Part shown: one piece after another, positions 23,578 to 35,549 of the stretch | How positions within the stretch are numbered: the first letter of the stretch is position 1 | Layout: each line of letters starts with the position of its first letter | Program-made: the position numbers and the translations under genes | Source of the DNA: Zygnema cylindricum | Lineage: Eukaryota > Streptophyta > Zygnematophyceae > Zygnematales > Zygnemataceae | Assembly: GCA_037447655.1 (NCBI GenBank) | Contig: JBBHKE010002400.1 | Coordinates: 1-58,546 of the forward strand | Reading direction: 5' to 3' | DNA length: 58,546 nucleotides | Notes under the pieces: generated by a model | What the model saw: the letters and a program-made list of their open reading frames with translations, nothing else | What the model was told of the DNA's origin: nothing | Database searches by the model: none

Positions 23578-25305
23578 GAAAAACATTTAACATTTTTAGA
23601 ACGGCTGATATGATTTGATTTTTTCCAAAGGTTATAGGCGTAAATAAACCTTGACCGTCGGATAATCGCTTCACAAAATTAGATACACCATCGGTCATAC
23701 CTTTAAGTTTTCGACAAGTGACTTCAATGAGTACAATTTTCACATAATGAACGTATAACATTGTGCCACGTGGTAAAACGCAAAAAGATCCACGACAATG
23801 CGCCATCAGATTGCCTACACATCGTAAAGACCATGTTTCCATGTTTTGTATTTTGATTTTTTTTTTTCCATGTTTTCTTACGCTGCCAAGGTGGATGCGA
23901 GTCCACTGACATCAAATGCGGTTTCGTTAAAGATCTCGCGGCCAAAACAAAAGATTCTACCTACAAAACTTATATTTTTCCGACAAAAAAAGAGCTTTCA
24001 CTGACAAAAAGCCCAACTGTGCCCAACTGCTCTTATCTTCTCCAGTGTGCTTATAAACGGCGGCAAACGGCCACTACAGTAACTTCCCGAAAGACAGATT
24101 GACCGTACACCTTCGTGTTTGCGGCCAGTTGTCCTATTATCACCACGGCTAGGGTGACGTCGAATGGTGTCCTTTCCATGTCACGTCACGTATCGACCAA
24201 CGATCCGCTTGGCTTTTCTGGCTAACATTGACGTCACATTGAATGACATTTAAGTTGTCGCTTTCTAGGTTCCGTACCCTCGGTTTTGCAGGAGGTTACA
24301 ATACTTTACCGTACAGTCTCATATAAAGTTGTAGTTCACTGGCATCATTTGTCCGTACAACAAATCCGAATCTTTGATGCAAGTAGAGTCAGAATAATAG
24401 TCGCGGGCGACCGCGAGCTTTGCCCTTTGGTTGGTAAGGGCCTTTCGATTTTGAATAGTACGATGTATAATGCGATATTACTGTACCGATTATGTACAAA
24501 CATGTTATGTGACGCCATCACTAAAATTATGGTTCAGCATGGTATAGTATGGATATTGAGAACACGACAACGTGGAATGGTGTCGTTTGATAAAAAATAA
24601 GAGTCGATCGGAATGCGCTCACAATTACATAAAAATGTCGCAACGCGGAAGCGAAATTTAAATAACATCAAACTTCAAAACACATTGAAAGCTTATAATC
24701 CAAGATAGAGGCAAATTGAATACTCAATAAAATAACTCATATTAACTCAATCCTTAAACATTACACTTCTCTTAATTCATTCTCCCTTAATTGACTCTTG
24801 ATTGATTCCTAATTTGACTCTTACATATTTTTTTTTTTCTAATTTTCTTTAAAATTGATTCTACCACACTCACACGATAGCTTTTAAACTTAGCCACGGA
24901 AAATATCTACAAAACTATTTCTATAAGTGTCTAAATGTACTTAGACGCAAATATGGTACAAGTGAAACTACTATAAACAAAACTGACAAAGTCTTGACGA
25001 AAAACTTAACTTACGCGAAACGAAACAACTAGACGTACGTCGCGCGAAACGAAACTTCCTGAAGTACTAATCTAGAACTCAAACGAAACAAAATAAATCT
25101 AATCAAATCTAATCAAATCGTGTACACGTGAAACGTACACGCACGAAATACAAATTCAAACGAAATAAAACCGAATTCGCAAAGTGACGCACGACGTCCT
25201 AAATCAAACTAAATGAAACCAACGCTCGACTAAATCCGTTACCACACTAATTACGAACCAACATTACGTAAACGTAGATTCTAGCATTGTTAATCCTAAC
25301 ATATG
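23578..25305. other. repeat-derived, no gene seen
   Basis: 23620-23700 resembles 32870-32930 (GACCGTCGGAT block, then CTTCACA). 24480-24560 resembles the two flanks of the element at 31554-32233. 24600-25280 is AT-rich with recurring CGAAACGAAAC words and no exon signal. Probably layers of old mobile elements. Confidence 0.4.
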
Positions 25306-25933
25306 CGTGGTTCACACTTGAAAAATGGGAAAACGGATGTCATAAATTTTGGGATCCGTACGCCAAATTTCATAAAATGACAAAAAACGCGGCGGTGACG
25401 GTTGGGGCAGTTGGTTTGACCTTTTTGGAGCGTAGTTGCGGACAAAAGACGCAGTTTTATATGTCAAAACTCGACAGCTATTGCAAACGGCAACTGCCGC
25501 CACCATCGGATATCATTTTCGGAATGCACTCTTTCGTTTTTGAAGAATTACGAAAACGAAGCGCACGGACGTGAACCATACAAGAATTCATTCCGTTGCA
25601 AACTTATGAAAAACTAGAGGACGAATTAGATAAGAGAACACGTAATGTAAAAACAAAAAAAAAACACCGATGGATAAAACCAAAAAAAAAAGTGTTCTAA
25701 GTTCCTTCGCGGTTGTTTTCGGTCTGTACAAACGCATGCGTGGCAGTATATTTTGGTTTGGAAAGCTTCGTACATATCATGTCCGGAAAGCGTTTACTTT
25801 TCGTACGGACAAGTGTCTCAAATCACGACACGCTAGTTGACGTAGGTTAGCGTCACGTGCCAGTTCACGGCGGACAAAAAAAAGTACCGTTTTCATGCCA
25901 TACCGTTTTCCCATTTTTCAAGTGTGAACCACG
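25306..25933. mobile_element. TIR element, 628 bp, with perfect 31-bp termini
   Basis: 25306-25336 and 25903-25933 are exact inverted copies, starting CGTGGTTCACACTTGAAAAA. The superfamily is not clear because no unambiguous target duplication was seen; TIRs of this type occur in several DNA transposon groups. A 95-codon open frame (25287-25574) starts outside the element and reads through the left TIR, so it is probably fortuitous. Confidence 0.85.
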
Positions 25934-26814
25934 GAATCGTTTTCATAAATTTGTACTGGCGAGCCATTCCTACTTTTTAAGTTACCCGGTCAGTGCCCGC
26001 TACACATGCATCCACCATGTCTTGTCTTAAAGTCGTTGTCGTTTCCGTACATTCAGTCTATTTTGTACAAGAGTGCACTCGCGCTTTCGTGTTGGTGCGA
26101 TTTTAAAACGATACATCCTGGCAGTTGGTCGTTGTGCGGTTGTGCGGCGAGGTCGCAAAAGTGAAAATTTAAGATACCCTAATCCGACAAATCTGAACAC
26201 TAAAAATCCGGCTACGTTATGCACGCTCCTAAATTGTTACCTGTTACGCCACACTCGTTTACGAATAAAAAAGTACGTCACTGCAAAAGTACAAAAATCA
26301 TGTCTACATCAAAAATAGATTCTCCATGCTCAAAAAGTTATCTGAGCACCCTTGCTGGTGGATTTGTGATACGTGGTTTATATGGATTCGTCTCATTGAA
26401 ACAAGCTCGTACCGATTGACTACAACATAACGTACCGCTTTCAATTAGCCCGCTGTTAAGAAATTACTATGCCACCCGCATGCAATTTGTACGGCTACTT
26501 TGTGTTCGGAATGAAATTATGAAAGTGACCTGTAACCGATCTACGCTAATTATTTCGCTTGCGCATTGTCGTATATGTACGGATAAGGATGCCCCTTTTG
26601 GATAATCAGCCATGGCTGCTAAAAGGCCGGTGAATGAACGCTTCAACTTTACTTCCATGCATAGCCATGTCATAGATTTCTCTTTAGGAACGGTTTTGCT
26701 TAATTTCTGAATTTCTGGCTCAGTCCGGAAGTGCAAACTTTCTATGCAATTTTGTTGGTCTGTTTTGAACAAAATTGAATGGCTCGGTTTAGATTTTATG
26801 ACTGGAGCTGAATT
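25934..26814. other. no gene seen
   Basis: GTAC-rich up to about 26580, then ordinary AT-rich DNA. A 126-codon minus-strand open frame (26467-26847) has no recognisable motif or splice context and is not claimed as a gene. Confidence 0.3.
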
Positions 26815-27198
26815 ATGGAAGTAAAGAACATTAATATTTGGAGACATAAACTAGAAGGTCACTCTGTAGTGAAACAGTCTTTGTGGCATCTATTTATTCT
26901 CATGGATGCTATTCTAGGAAGTAAGTCTAATTTTATTCCTTATTTTTTCATTTTTATTATCGGTAACAGTGGAAATCCTGGTACTCTTGGTGTTGGCTCT
27001 GTGCTGATTTCAAACTTATTGAATTTTGAAAAAAAAGAATAAATCATAATTAAATGAAAGAAGGATATTACTTAATTGGAATATTTGTTGCTAATTATAT
27101 TTTGCTTGAATCTACTTTTTGGCTTTGAAATTCATTTAGTCCAAGAATGAAAGCGAACAATTCTCTAGAGTTATTTATTTTTTTCAAGTTGGAGGTAG

Positions 27199-27504
27199 CT
27201 CACAACCTCTAGTTATGATTCCTCTCAACTCAAACCAAAAATTCAAAAACCTAATAGTTTTCCTAATCTCCTAAATGTTGAACCGGTATTAAATAATCTT
27301 TCTGTATCCAATAATCCATCTTATGGATCCCTCCTTACAACTTCTCAAATGGCTCAAGCCACAAGAGGCACACTAATTATGGATGGTGTTCCTGGCACTA
27401 TCTGTACGGACACCAGAAAATTGAAAAAAGGAGATAGGTCCAGAGGATTTGTTAAAGTAACCCTTTCCCCCTCATCAATTCTAAATATTTTGAATATTCA
27501 ATAG
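27199..27504 (+). pseudogene. orphan exon-like open frame, unknown
   Basis: 101 codons stay open on the plus strand, preceded by an AG (27197-27198) and ending in TAG, in AT-rich DNA where stops are frequent. The predicted peptide is rich in Ser/Asn/Leu and contains GTLIMDGVPGTICTDTRKLKKGD. I do not recognise it. It could be an exon of a captured or decayed gene, perhaps with the candidate at 29011-29137. The last 12 codons lie in a direct repeat shared with 28860-28900. Confidence 0.25.
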
Positions 27505-27548
27505 AGGAGAGGGGGAGGGAGATGGAGAGGGAGAGGGAGGGGAGAAGT
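27468..27548 (+). repeat. direct repeat, left copy (about 80 bp)
   Basis: CCCCTCATCAATTCTAAATA through the GGAGAGGGAGAGGGAGGGGAG tract recurs at 28858-28942 with few differences, 1.39 kb apart, around the AT-palindrome array. This suggests a duplication or an element with direct terminal repeats. No TG..CA ends or target duplication were seen. Confidence 0.85.
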
Positions 27549-27659
27549 GTAGATGTTTATTTTCGTTTATTTTCTGACTGGAGGGTGAGAAGGAAGCTAT
27601 TGTTAGGTAAGCCGTGACAGTTGGTGCCTTGGCCGCCCTCACAAGTACCCAACAGACTG

Positions 27660-28745
27660 TTGTACTATACTGATTATAACATCTAGTTATAACCGTTTTA
27701 ACATAATGATTATAACGGTTATGTTTAACTGTTATACTACATTATTCATTACAGCTAGTTATAACTGTTTCATTATACTAATTATAACAATTATGTCTAA
27801 CAGTTATATCATGTATATTATAACATGTAGATAAATATTCATATTTATTATAATAGGTAGATAAATATGCAGTTATATCAACCTGTTATACTTTATAAAT
27901 TATAACAGCTATAACTAACTGTTATATTATACAAAATAAGACAGCTAGTTATAACTATTATATTTCATTTATTATAACAGTTGTTATATGTAGCTGTTGC
28001 ATTATACTAAGCATAACACCTATATGTGGCTGTTACATTATGCTAAACATAACAGCTAGTTACGACTTTTATATTATATTTATCATAAAAGTTATATCTA
28101 ACTGTTATATTTTATTAACTAAACAGTTATATTTATTTGTTAGATTATAGTAATTGTAGCAACTGTATGTAGGTGGTATATTCTGGTAATTATAACAGCT
28201 ATATCTAACTGTTATATTATACTAAATATGACAGCTAGTTATAACTATAATATTTTATTTATTATCACAGTTTTTATATGTAACTGTTGTATTATACTAA
28301 GCATAACAACTGTATCTAGCTGTTATATTTTATTAATTATAACAATTATAACTAACTGCTATACTATGTTAGTTATTACACTATAATAAACTATTACTTA
28401 ATTAACACTTATATCTAATTGTTATATTGTATATATTACAACTTTAATATCTAACTGTGATAATGTGTTAATTATTACAATGTTAAATAACTATGACATT
28501 GTATACATTGTAACATTTATATCTAAACAATTATATCTAACTGCTATAGTATACAGATTATAGCAGGTTTAATCTAACTGTTATATTATTAGAGTTACAA
28601 CTAGTTATATAATATATATAGTCTAACTATTATAATGTGTTGATTTTTAATGTGAGAACTAACTATTACATTATATATTTTAACATTTATATCTAACTGT
28701 TTTTTTGTGCTAGTTATTCGTGTTAACTAACAATTACATTATTTG
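27660..28745. repeat. AT-rich palindromic repeat array (TATAACAGTTA family)
   Basis: About 1.08 kb of degenerate tandem units built from TAACTGTTATATTATA and its reverse complement (ATAACAGCTAGTTATAAC). Both orientations alternate, so the array could form many hairpins. No coding frame of note. Confidence 0.9.
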
Positions 28746-28857
28746 TGGACTGTCTTGTTAACAGTTCCCCTTACCTCGTCATTGGAGTGTGAATCCGGTT
28801 TTTTTCTTGTCAACCACTACCTCTGTCTCCCCTTTCCTCATTCCCTCCCTCCCTCCT

Positions 28858-28942
28858 TTTCCCCCTCATCAATTCTAAATATTTTGAATATTAAATAGTG
28901 GAGAGGGGGAGAGAAAGGAGAGGGAGAGGGAGAGGGAGGGGA
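28858..28942 (+). repeat. direct repeat, right copy
   Basis: Partner of 27468-27548; see that entry. Confidence 0.85.
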
Positions 28943-29010
28943 GAGGTTGTTTGTTATGTTCACAAGTTCATGTTATATTGAAGTGGTCGTTTGTCCTTTT
29001 GGTTTCCTTC

Positions 29011-29137
29011 AGTGGACAAGGTGAAAGTGATGCTTGGAGTCTATGCCCCTCAAAAATAGCCCTACAAGTTTGTGACGGGGGAGGATACGACCCCTCATAT
29101 AATGATGGCCAGAGGACATTATACAGTGAAGACATTG
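29011..29137 (+). pseudogene. orphan exon candidate, unknown
   Basis: A well-formed internal exon by sequence: it follows TTCCTTCAG and ends in ATTG|GTAAGAA, with an open frame encoding GQGESDAWSLCPSKIALQVC and a Gly/Asp/Tyr-rich tail. It has higher GC than its surroundings. The family is not recognised and no neighbouring exon could be joined with confidence. Either a fragment carried here by a mobile element or part of an unrecognised gene. Confidence 0.3.
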
Positions 29138-29254
29138 GTAAGAATTTTTTGTTCTATTTTTATTTTAAGCTACGTTTATAAAAATAAGTTTATTAGCATT
29201 GGTAGGAAGTTATAGTGATAGTTTACTATAAGCGGTATCTATTAAATAAAATGT

Positions 29255-29413
29255 ATGATGATGATGTTGTTGGTGATGATGATGATGTTGATGTAATGAT
29301 GATGTTGTTGATGATGGTGATGATGATGATGACGTTGATGATGATGATGATGACGATGATGATGATGATGACGATGATGATGATGATGATAATGATGTTG
29401 ACGATGATGATGT
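29255..29413 (+). repeat. (GAT)n trinucleotide array
   Basis: About 50 imperfect GAT/GTT/GAC triplets. The Met-, Ser- and His-rich frames over it are artefacts. Confidence 0.97.
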
Positions 29414-30017
29414 AATCAAAGTATCACCAAAACTAAGTATTCAAAGTATTTGTATTGTATGTATGTTTTACTTTTTAAATAAATCCTGTTTTTTTTGTCT
29501 ATTTCCTTATTTTTACATGTTTGGGAAAGTTAGTATTAAAATCATATTATTTTGTTATTTCATTTGTTTATTAATTTTGTTTTTTTTTTGTTTTTCATGT
29601 GTAAGTGTTTTTTTTTCGGCTTTTGGGAGTTATATTTTAAGTAAGCTCATTATGACACGAAAACCTTTTGTTTTTTTACATGTTACAGGGTTTGAAAATT
29701 GTTTGTTTTGTGCTCTTTCCTTATTATTGTTTGGATGTGAGTCTAAATATTTTTATGTAAAAAAGGTAATTACTAGTTATTTATTTTGTCATTGGAATGA
29801 GCATGATATTTTTATTAGTTCTGGACATGGCATTCAATTTATAGACATTAATCATTATCGAACGTATATGTCTGTTGGTAAATTTTAGGGCAGTTGTGGT
29901 GAAGTACGAGTTGCTGCAGTTGTGGTGAAGTTTGTGCTAATGCATTAATTTTTGATACTGCCTTTCATATTTGGAATGCTAGTGTTTTTAGAGCATTGTC
30001 TGCTCTTAGTGAAAGAT

Positions 30018-30277
30018 GAGCTGATGATGTTGACGACAATGATAATGATGATGATGATGTTGATGTCGACGATGTTAATAATGATGATGTTGACGATGTT
30101 GATGACGATGATGATGATGATAATGATGATGATGATGTCGACGATGTTGATAATGATGATGTTGACAATGTTGATGACGATGATGATGATAATGATGATG
30201 ATGTTGATCATGATGATGTTGACGATGATGATGACGATGATGATGATGACGATGGTGATGTAATGATGATGATGATG

Positions 30278-30324
<47 letters not shown>

Positions 30325-30345
30325 GACGATGATGATGATGATAAA
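30018..30345 (+). repeat. (GAT)n trinucleotide array
   Basis: About 110 triplets, mostly GAT with GTT, GAC and AAT variants. It contains a higher-order unit (GATGTCGACGATGTTGATAA) near 30060-30160. Confidence 0.97.
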
Positions 30346-30499
30346 TCAAAGTAACAATAAAACAAAGTATTCAAAGTATTTTTATCGCATTAAAAAAAAA
30401 AAAAAAAAACCAATATCTGTATAAAATCAAAGTAGTCAAGTTTCACAGAAACAAAGTAGTCAAGTATTTCTGTTGTATTTTTCAAAAATATTTATACCA

Positions 30500-31040
30500 A
30501 TGTTTGTAGTGTTGGTCAGCCTTTGATCTGATAATGATTTTCAACAACTTTCTTGGTCGTTAGACTAAGTTGGTTGATCGCAAAAACAAAAAAAAAAATA
30601 TTCAATGTAACAATGTAATTTAACAAACAAATATAATAAATGATAACAATTGTTTGTATTGTTGGTTAGCCTCCAAGCTGACAATGATGTTTATGCAACC
30701 TTCTAAGTCTTAGGACTAAGTTGGTTGATCACAAAAAAAGAAAAATTAAAACAAAGTACTCAAAGTAATCAATCTACTATAATGAACAACGAAAATTAAT
30801 AAATAACATGTGATTGTAATGTTAGTCAGCCTTTGAGCCGATAATGATATTTATGCAACCATTTGGGTCTTCGACTAAGGTGATTGACCGAAAAAAAAAA
30901 AAATCTTAAAGTAATCAATATATTCTAACTATCAAAAAATATAAAAGAATATACCTGTTTGTAGTGTTAGTCAGCCATCGAGTTGATAATGATGTTGTTC
31001 AAACCATCTGTGTCTTTGGACTAAGTTGGTTGAATCTTAG
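30500..31040 (+). repeat. 150-bp tandem repeat, four units
   Basis: The word TTTGTAGTGTTGGTCAGCC and its variants recur at about 30503, 30652, 30812 and 30959. Each copy is followed by GATAATGAT, a TCTTxGGACTAAG block and GTTGATC. Unit length is 147-160 bp because of variable poly-A stretches. No coding frame. Confidence 0.92.
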
Positions 31041-31551
31041 TTAAGTTTGATGGTTTTTTTTCTTATTATTTTCTTTGTTATGTTTACATTTGTTTCTTGC
31101 GTTTTGTTATGTGATCAAGGTTGTATTGTGGTTATTTACTTTGTTAGTCTTTTTTTTTGTTTTCTTCTTTTGTGATTTTACGTATTGATAAAAGTAAATA
31201 TAAAAAATATACATGCAACACCTTAATACAAAAGAAATTTAAGCCATTAGAATTCTGTTTAAACGACTAATGGTTGAATAATCCTAATGGTTTAATGTGT
31301 ATTCTAGATTTAACATTAAAATATTTAATACTACATGATATATTCAGTCCATTCATTCATATCCTTCAGTAGATTGAGATTGAATGCTCAAATTAATGTG
31401 AAACTTTTACCCTTAAACAAACCCCCTACATGAGCGAAACGCGAATTAAACCATTCACTTGGCATCGTCATGGTCTTTACCATGTGTAATGCAATAGTAC
31501 AGTGCGTAACATGTACGAACATCGTTTGTGACGCCAACACTGAAACTACGA
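31041..31551. other. no gene seen
   Basis: AT-rich up to 31400. From about 31440 it belongs to the dispersed repeat that is interrupted by the next element. Confidence 0.3.
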
Positions 31552-31553
31552 TA

Positions 31554-32233
31554 CCGCGAATCGTAATTAGAGTAAAGAAAAAATTAGAGTAAAAAAACAA
31601 AAAAAAAATCGAGTTATAAACGCTAATTATTGTGATAAAACCTTTTAACAAAGGAATTTTTTTCTAATTTATTAAAGTACTCTATATTAGGTTTTGTCGG
31701 CAATAATTATCCTTGCTGTGATTATGAACACTAAGTTATGTAGACATACAAAAATCGTTAGTCCATATATTTTGACGTAACTATGACGTTAGTACTATTT
31801 TTCTCATATATATATATATATATACTATTTGTCTCAACTCATACTCTTGTTGTTTAACTATAAGCTTTTCACATGTAAAATCATGTAAATGCTCACACGA
31901 ACGACAATGTTGTTGACAGACGGAGCTATGCGAACGGGTTTTTTTCGATGCGATTTTTTTTTTAGTGCAATTTCACATGCGAGCCCAATTCTACTAAATT
32001 GTTATTTGTACCTTTTTACTTATAAAAGTACAATTTTGCAAAGTCAAACATTGTCCATACTCCACACTATTTAAAACAAACTTATGTTAGAATTTTTTAA
32101 GCTAATTAAATTTTACCTTAAATAGTGTAATGAAAAAAATCGAATCATTTACTCTATTTAACATGATAGAGTCAAAATTTAGGGCGACCGAATTAACGAT
32201 ATATACTCTAATTAGTAATTACAATTCGATGTG
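31554..32233. mobile_element. TIR element, about 680 bp, TA-flanked, inserted in a dispersed repeat
   Basis: The left end CCGCGAATCGTAATTAGAGT and the right end (reversed) CACATCGAATTGTAATTACT are imperfect inverted repeats, with TA on both sides (31552-31553, 32234-32235). The flanks (GTGACGCCAACACTGAAAC and GGATATTGAGAACACGACA) occur contiguously, without the insert, at 24505-24570, which acts as a related empty site. Termini resemble the Stowaway-like family of the ABCA introns. Confidence 0.7.
31806..31828. repeat. short (AT)n tract
   Basis: About ten TA units inside the TIR element. Confidence 0.9.
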
Positions 32234-32235
32234 TA

Positions 32236-35203
32236 GTGTACGGATATTGAGAACACGACAGCATGGCGTGATGTGACGGGATCGCACTCGCAAAAATTAA
32301 AAGCACTATACTGTACGTTATTTAACCGGTATTGGTATCACGACATTTTGGCGTAACGTCGTTTTTGTTTGGCATTTTATCATACCACTACAACCACACG
32401 AAATACAACAAATAGGATTGTACCACGTGTCTCTTTTCATTACATCAAAACGACGGTCAACTATCGTTGTCACCAAAGACGCCAATCAAAACTCAAAACA
32501 CTCAACGGCTAAAGGTTTTAGACAAAAAATTCAACGATCAATTTTCGTTGTCACCAGAGACGAAGGCGACTACAATGCTTTTCCCTTTTTAGAAAAAAGT
32601 CAAAGCAAACATCGTACGGTAAGGTTGAAAATGTATGTATAATCGGTCATGATTTTGAGATTTTCATTTGTTGACGTTGAGTTTTGGAATTTTGTGCGTC
32701 GGTGAGAAGTTTGGTGCAACAATGGCGCACGGAAAGTGTGAGAGTGAAGTTTTCCTTTACCAAAAAAATGAGGTTGTTTGTTAACGGCCGTACTGTTTCA
32801 AACAATACCTTACCACGTTCATTTTGTCACTGATTCGATTCTCTAGGATAACGGACGTAGATTTTGACCGTCGGATTAATCTTCTTCACATAATCACATA
32901 GAACCTTTCATTTTTTGGCATGTGACCTCAAGGTTAAAATTTTTAGAGAGAGAGGGTGGCCTTCCATTATGCGTTTAAGTATTGTACGGAAAAGTTTATT
33001 GTAAGGCGTGCCTTCCATTGGTCGCGCCATTAAACCACTTTTTATTTGCGTGGCTTATTCTTGTTGGTAACACGTAAGTTAATACTCGATGCTTAAAATA
33101 CTGAAAGAATCTTCGAATGCAAAGTCTGAATGCAATATCTGTACCAGCGGAGGTAATTAAGGGGGTGTTCCCATGTATTAAAGTCTCGACTTTTCTCATC
33201 GTTTTACCCTAAAATTCAGAGAACTTTGAGAAAAACTTCAGCCTTACGAGAAAATCATTTTTACCAATTACATTGAACGTCAATTCTATCCTTTAAATGT
33301 ACTGCATGTTTGTCATCATGTGAACGCATTTTCCCTCTTTCGACCCTTCGGCAAGAGAATCCAACCCATAAAAAAAAATCATCCAAAATCACCTCGAGGG
33401 GGTGTTTTTAGTTAAAGTACCGCCAAAACAGTGAATGAAAAACGACCCACGCACGCGCCACACAAGTGGGAACTTTTTGGACGAGGGAGAGTACTCGCTA
33501 TTTTCTTCCATGCTCGTCACGCGCTATGTACGGAAAAAAATTTGTAGGGGTCTCGGACCTCAACTTCCATTCATGGGTCCTTTGCATAGATTTTCGCCGT
33601 CGTCACCTCTCCTCTCTCCCTCTCACACTATCGGTTTTTACATCACACTCTTTAGAATGAGACACGACAATATTGGTATAAAATGAAAGATCTTTTAAAT
33701 TATTATTTTTGAAATTTTTAGGTTTTTACTTTATGGAAAGTCGAGTAAGAAAAGTAGAAAAAACAAAATCAAAAAACCATGGCCGAAAATTCTTGAATCA
33801 GTGACATGGACGTTGTCAAAACTGAACGTGACGTCACAATGTCACCAAACCATTTCACAAAAATGTAGACATCTACAACTATCGCATTTTTGTTGGCGTC
33901 ACCGATCGTCGGAAGTTTCGTAGTCGTCTTAAACCGTCACAACTTGTACCTACGTATACAACCGTCACATTCCGAATTTCGGATTTCATCTTTGCACATT
34001 GGGACGCTCTTCAAAGTAGTACGGCGAATCTTCACTACTGTCCAAAATACTTTATCAAAGTATCGATTACACGGGCACACCCCTGATGACTCGTACAGAG
34101 GGCATTATAATGTACTATCCAAATTTTCAAAACGCAACAACAAAAACGCGGCGGCAAACTTTGATTGTGGGAGCATGACAAGATATTTTTTGCGGATTAG
34201 CATCCACCCTAATGGAAGGCACATGGCCCCATGCGACTTGTACGCACATAAGCGCGCCCTTATCATTGTATTTTTTTCCTTTTCCACGCGACCCATTTTC
34301 ACACGTTCAATGTGTGCAAAATGTCCTCATTGTGGAATGAAAGAATCACAAAAGTTGTGTCGTACGATCACCTGGTACGTAAGTACATGGTACTCAAAAA
34401 ATCCTTACAGAATTCATTGATGGAACATAGGCCGGATGCAAAGTGTTAATTATGAACTTTGTACGTTGTTTTTACAATAACCAGATGTACCACTAATTTT
34501 GTACTTATTCGGGTACAATCATGTATTGGTAGTCGCGGGAAACCGAGTTTCGATTAACTTTTTTTTCGTAAACTTGTATCAGGTACCGGGTAACATTTTA
34601 GGAGCGTGACATAACACGGCCGGATTTCAGGTGTTCACATTTTGAAAAAAAATGTTGGATTTGGGTATCTTAAATTTTAACTTTCGCAACCTCTGCGCCA
34701 CTCTGTTGACCTACCATACATAGCAACATATAACACCGTGCATGTATCGATACGCTACACAAAACGATACGCTTCACTAAACCATACGCTACGCAGAAGC
34801 AGTCTCATCTCGGTCTCCTCCGTCATTTCCGTGGAGCACCTCCCCGCGGCCGTACAAACCTGCCAAACCCTAAATCCCCTCGCGCGGAACCAATGCCTGT
34901 GTAAAGAGTGATAGTCTGTTCCCACTGGAGCATATATAACTTTTTTCCCATTCCGATGATTTTCCGAGAACTCATCGGAAAATGGGTGTTGTTCACACCA
35001 AAATTTTGGCACTTAACTCCGACTGAAGGTGTCTTGTGACACGTCACACGCTTTGACATCATCCAAACAAAGGCGTGAAAACAAACCTGCAGTTTTCTAA
35101 AAGGACGACGACAGTGGTTCAAAGTCCTACAGATTTATCGCCCGAAAACAACAAAATAGCCGTTCGGATGTTGTTTTTGCTACGTCAATTTTTCGGGTTA
35201 CCT
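32236..35203. other. repeat-derived, gene-free
   Basis: It contains a partial D1-type repeat (32765-32930) and a block (34140-34330) related to 23090-23300 (both have GCAAACTTTGA, GCATCCA and a GGCACATGG block). GTAC words are frequent. Open frames of 60-176 codons on either strand show no recognisable motif. No exon chain could be built. Confidence 0.4.
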
Positions 35204-35470
35204 CATGTGATTATTCTATAATCCCAAAATTCCGAATTTTCCATTTTCCCAATTTCTCAAAATCCAAAATCCAAATCCGAAATTTCCATTAATTCTCACA
35301 CTAGCAACATAAATTTTCAACATCCATTTCCTCAATATATAATTTTCCATCAACAATTCCACCTCTCCCAAATGCAAACATGTGATTATCCTATCATCCC
35401 AAAATCCCAATTTTTCTACTTTCCCAATTTCCCAATATCCGAAATCCAAATCTAAATTACACAATGTTTC
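35204..35470 (+). repeat. 185-bp tandem duplication 3' of the transposase
   Basis: 35204-35285 and 35389-35470 share GTGATTATYCTATMATCCCA, a TTTCCCAATTT block and the end AATCCAAATC. The spacer is not clearly repeated. It lies in the 3' flank of the hAT transposase gene. Confidence 0.8.
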
Positions 35471-35549
35471 TACGACCAAAAAACTGAAATTCAAATTCTC
35501 TCAACCGTGCACCCTACAAATCTTCCATAAAAAACATAATTTTGCATAA

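Noticed and set aside
26467-26847. 126-codon minus-strand open frame
   Set aside because: No motif, no splice context, and the region is repeat-derived; length alone is not enough.
29210-30374. Met-, Ser-, His- and Asp-rich open frames over the GAT arrays
   Set aside because: They exist in several frames on both strands of a trinucleotide microsatellite, as expected for any triplet repeat without stops.
30500-31040. CRISPR-like array
   Set aside because: Repeat units are about 150 bp, with linkers that also resemble one another, in a nuclear eukaryotic context; not a CRISPR.
33890-34420. 176-codon plus-strand open frame
   Set aside because: It overlaps a dispersed repeat block related to 23090-23300, whose other copy has no corresponding open frame. 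The peptide has no recognisable features.
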